Position numbers and translations under genes: made by a program. Positions 62,511-64,000 of a stretch of DNA of 64,000 nt are shown piece after piece; position 1 is the first letter of the stretch; each line of letters begins with the position of its first letter. The DNA comes from Clostridium fungisolvens. GTDB lineage: Bacteria; Bacillota; Clostridia; Clostridiales; Clostridiaceae. Where the stretch lies: contig NZ_BLZR01000001.1 of NCBI RefSeq assembly GCF_014193895.1, positions 3,472,001-3,536,000 of the forward strand, in the 5' to 3' direction. The notes below the pieces were generated by a model. The model made no database searches. It saw nothing but the letters and a program-made list of their open reading frames with translations, and had not been told where the DNA came from.

Positions 62511-63821
62511 CTATCCTTTAAACATTGAAATAAGTCTATTTTTACTTTCTTCGTACGTAGATTTTTCATCTATTCCTTGTTTTAAAAAGTTTATTATGAA
62601 GTCATGATAATCAATTGCCATATCCACTTTTCTGTTGCTGCCTCTTACGTAAGCTCCTATATTTATCAAATCCTCGGATTCTTTATATGTAGCTAAAAGA
62701 TCTCTCGCAAAAGAACTTACTTCCTTGTGAATATCTTCAGCTATAGTAGGCATAAGTCTTGATACAGAGTTTAGTACGTCTATAGCAGGATAGTGATTTT
62801 TATGGGCTAAAGCTCTGGAAAGCACTATATGTCCATCAAGTATACCTCTCACAGCATCGGCAATAGGTTCATTAAAATCATCACCATCAACAAGTACAGT
62901 ATAGAATGCTGTTATTGACCCTTTATCTGAAGTACCTGCACGTTCCATTAATTTGGGTAACATTGCGAAAACAGAGGGTGTATATCCTTTTGTGGCTGGT
63001 GGCTCTCCAATCGCTAGACCAACTTCTCTTTGTGCCATTGCAAATCTAGTTACCGAGTCCATCATAAGAATAACTTTTTTTCCTTTATCTCTAAAATACT
63101 CAGCTATTGCAGTTGCTGTTAAGGCTCCTTTTAATCTTACAAGAGCTGGCTGATCTGATGTAGCACATATTACTACTGATCTTTTCATACCTTCAGGGCC
63201 AAGATCCTTTTCAATAAAGTCAAGAACTTCTCTTCCTCTTTCCCCTACCAATGCAATTACATTTACGTCTGCTTCAGCTTCTCTAGCAATCATTCCTAAA
63301 GTTGTACTTTTACCAACTCCACTACCTGCAAATATCCCAATTCTTTGTCCATCACCACAAGTTAGAAATCCATCAATTGCTCTGACTCCAGTTGGTAGTA
63401 CATCCTTAATTCTTCTTCTTTTCATAGGATCAGGAGGTGAATTATCAAGCTGATAGTATTCTCCACTAGTTATTTCTTTACCATCAAAAGGCATTCCCAG
63501 TCCGTCTAACATTTTACCAAGAAGCTCGTCACTGCATCTAACACTTAAAGGTCTGCCTTCAGGTACTACCTTGCACCCTGGTGAAATACCAATAAGATCA
63601 CCTAAGGGCATTAATATTACTGAATCATCTCTAAAACCTACAACTTCACATTTTATTGGTTTATTTCTTTCATTATATATGGTACAAAGTTCTCCTACAA
63701 AAGCCCTAATTCCCTCTACTTCAATAGTAAGACCTATTACCTTCTTGACTCTACCTTCATAATGATTGAAGTTTACTTCATCTAAATCATTGATTATTGC
63801 TTCAAAATCAATCGAGATCAT
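62511..63821 (-). CDS. fliI: Flagellum-specific ATPase FliI
   Basis: About 436 residues, the usual FliI size. Walker A GSGVGKSTTLGMIAREAEAD, Walker B VILMMDSVTRFAMAQREVGL and the signature PPATKGYTPSVFAMLPK are present. It energises export with FliH and FliJ. The frame opens at 63887, but that N-terminus is inside repeat A5; the ATG at 63821 has AGGAGG 6 bases upstream (MISIDFEAIIN), so I start there. Confidence 0.96.
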   Translation of the reverse strand: MISIDFEAIINDLDEVNFNHYEGRVKKVIGLTIEVEGIRAFVGELCTIYNERNKPIKCEVVGFRDDSVILMPLGDLIGISPGCKVVPEGRPLSVRCSDELLGKMLDGLGMPFDGKEITSGEYYQLDNSPPDPMKRRRIKDVLPTGVRAIDGFLTCGDGQRIGIFAGSGVGKSTTLGMIAREAEADVNVIALVGERGREVLDFIEKDLGPEGMKRSVVICATSDQPALVRLKGALTATAIAEYFRDKGKKVILMMDSVTRFAMAQREVGLAIGEPPATKGYTPSVFAMLPKLMERAGTSDKGSITAFYTVLVDGDDFNEPIADAVRGILDGHIVLSRALAHKNHYPAIDVLNSVSRLMPTIAEDIHKEVSSFARDLLATYKESEDLINIGAYVRGSNRKVDMAIDYHDFIINFLKQGIDEKSTYEESKNRLISMFKG

Positions 63822-63841
63822 CATATACCTCCTGTTATAAG

Positions 63842-63937
63842 GATGTACCACTTCGTAATAAAACTTATTATTTTTAAATTCTCTCACCAGAAGCCGTGAG
63901 AGTTTTAAAAATACATTTCGGTTCGAAATGGTACATC
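63842..63937. repeat. Family A MITE-like repeat, copy A5, inside the flagellar operon
   Basis: A 96-bp element with 13 of 14 paired ends GATGTACCACTTCG (63842-63855) and CGAAATGGTACATC (63924-63937) and inner hairpin CTCTCAC/GTGAGAG identical to A1/A2. Its right end is exactly the third base of the fliH stop codon (63937-63939). Confidence 0.85.
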
Positions 63938-64000
63938 TATAGAAGAGCCTCTCTTAACTTTTCCATTGATATATCAATACCTACTTTTACAGTCCCATTT
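63937..64000 (-). CDS. fliH: Flagellar assembly protein FliH, C-terminal fragment
   Basis: Only the last ~20 codons are in the window, ending GTVKVGIDISMEKLREALL before a TAG. That tail and the position right upstream of fliI fit FliH, the negative regulator of the FliI ATPase. The rest lies beyond the window edge, so the call is mainly by context. Confidence 0.6.
   Translation of the reverse strand, partial: NGTVKVGIDISMEKLREALL

Noticed and set aside
63822..63887. N-terminal extension of fliI of 22 residues
   Set aside because: It translates the repeat A5, and a good SD precedes the ATG at 63821.

Overview
The window is AT-rich and comes from a motile, endospore-forming member of the Firmicutes, most likely Clostridium sensu stricto. 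The reasons are: spore genes (yqfC/yqfD, spoIIP, gpr, a three-gene spoVAC-D-E set, spoIIAA-spoIIAB-sigF); a fliR-flhB gene fusion, which is typical of clostridia; strong purine-rich Shine-Dalgarno (SD) sites; and a perfect CIRCE operator in front of hrcA. Almost every gene lies on the minus strand. The plus-strand genes are rpsT, ppaC and two small unknown genes. I saw no tRNA, rRNA, CRISPR array, prophage or transposase gene.

Layout. 1-9.7 kb: a cut-off diacylglycerol/undecaprenol kinase-PAP2 gene, ybeY, pgpH, yqfD-yqfC, yqeY, rpsU, a HIT-family gene, and mtaB-rsmE-prmA. 10-15.6 kb: the heat-shock operon hrcA-grpE-dnaK-dnaJ with CIRCE and a sigma-A promoter. 15.8-23.8 kb: hemW, lepA, a small membrane protein, spoIIP, gpr, divergent rpsT, holA. 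23.8-32.2 kb: comEC, a degenerate P-type ATPase, spoVAE-D-C, sigF-spoIIAB-spoIIAA. 32.4-41.1 kb: a Lon-like peptidase with a decayed ATPase part, deoC, unknown genes, and an intact calcium-type P-ATPase. 41.4-43.1 kb: ppaC. 43.2-64 kb: one long flagellar operon read leftward: fliH(end)-fliI-fliJ-fliK-flgD-TIGR02530 gene-flgE-flbD-motA-motB-fliL-fliO-fliP-fliQ-fliR/flhB-flhA-flhF-flhG-PilZ gene-fliA-swrB-like-small membrane ORF-flgF-flgG.

How the parts work together. The right third encodes the flagellar export gate and ATPase, rod, hook, stator and sigma-28. The spoIIA operon sets forespore sigma-F, and spoIIP, gpr and spoVACDE act later in engulfment, germination and DPA handling. The left third is housekeeping for translation, chaperones and c-di-AMP turnover.

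Most interesting signals. (1) A duplicated ~165-bp element at 4.9 and 6.45 kb that looks like a small structured RNA with its own promoter and terminator, with compensatory changes in its stems and a DnaA-box-like 9-mer upstream. (2) MotB has Ser where the proton-carrying Asp should be. (3) A P-type ATPase next to spoVA has lost its phosphorylated Asp. (4) FlgE carries five tandem ~105-residue repeats. (5) A hidden membrane ORF in the flagellar operon has no ATG/GTG/TTG start but has an ATT with an SD, or could be reached by -1 frameshifting. (6) A hairpin lies between the SD and the start codon of spoIIAA. (7) At least two families of palindromic MITE-like repeats fill the intergenic gaps.
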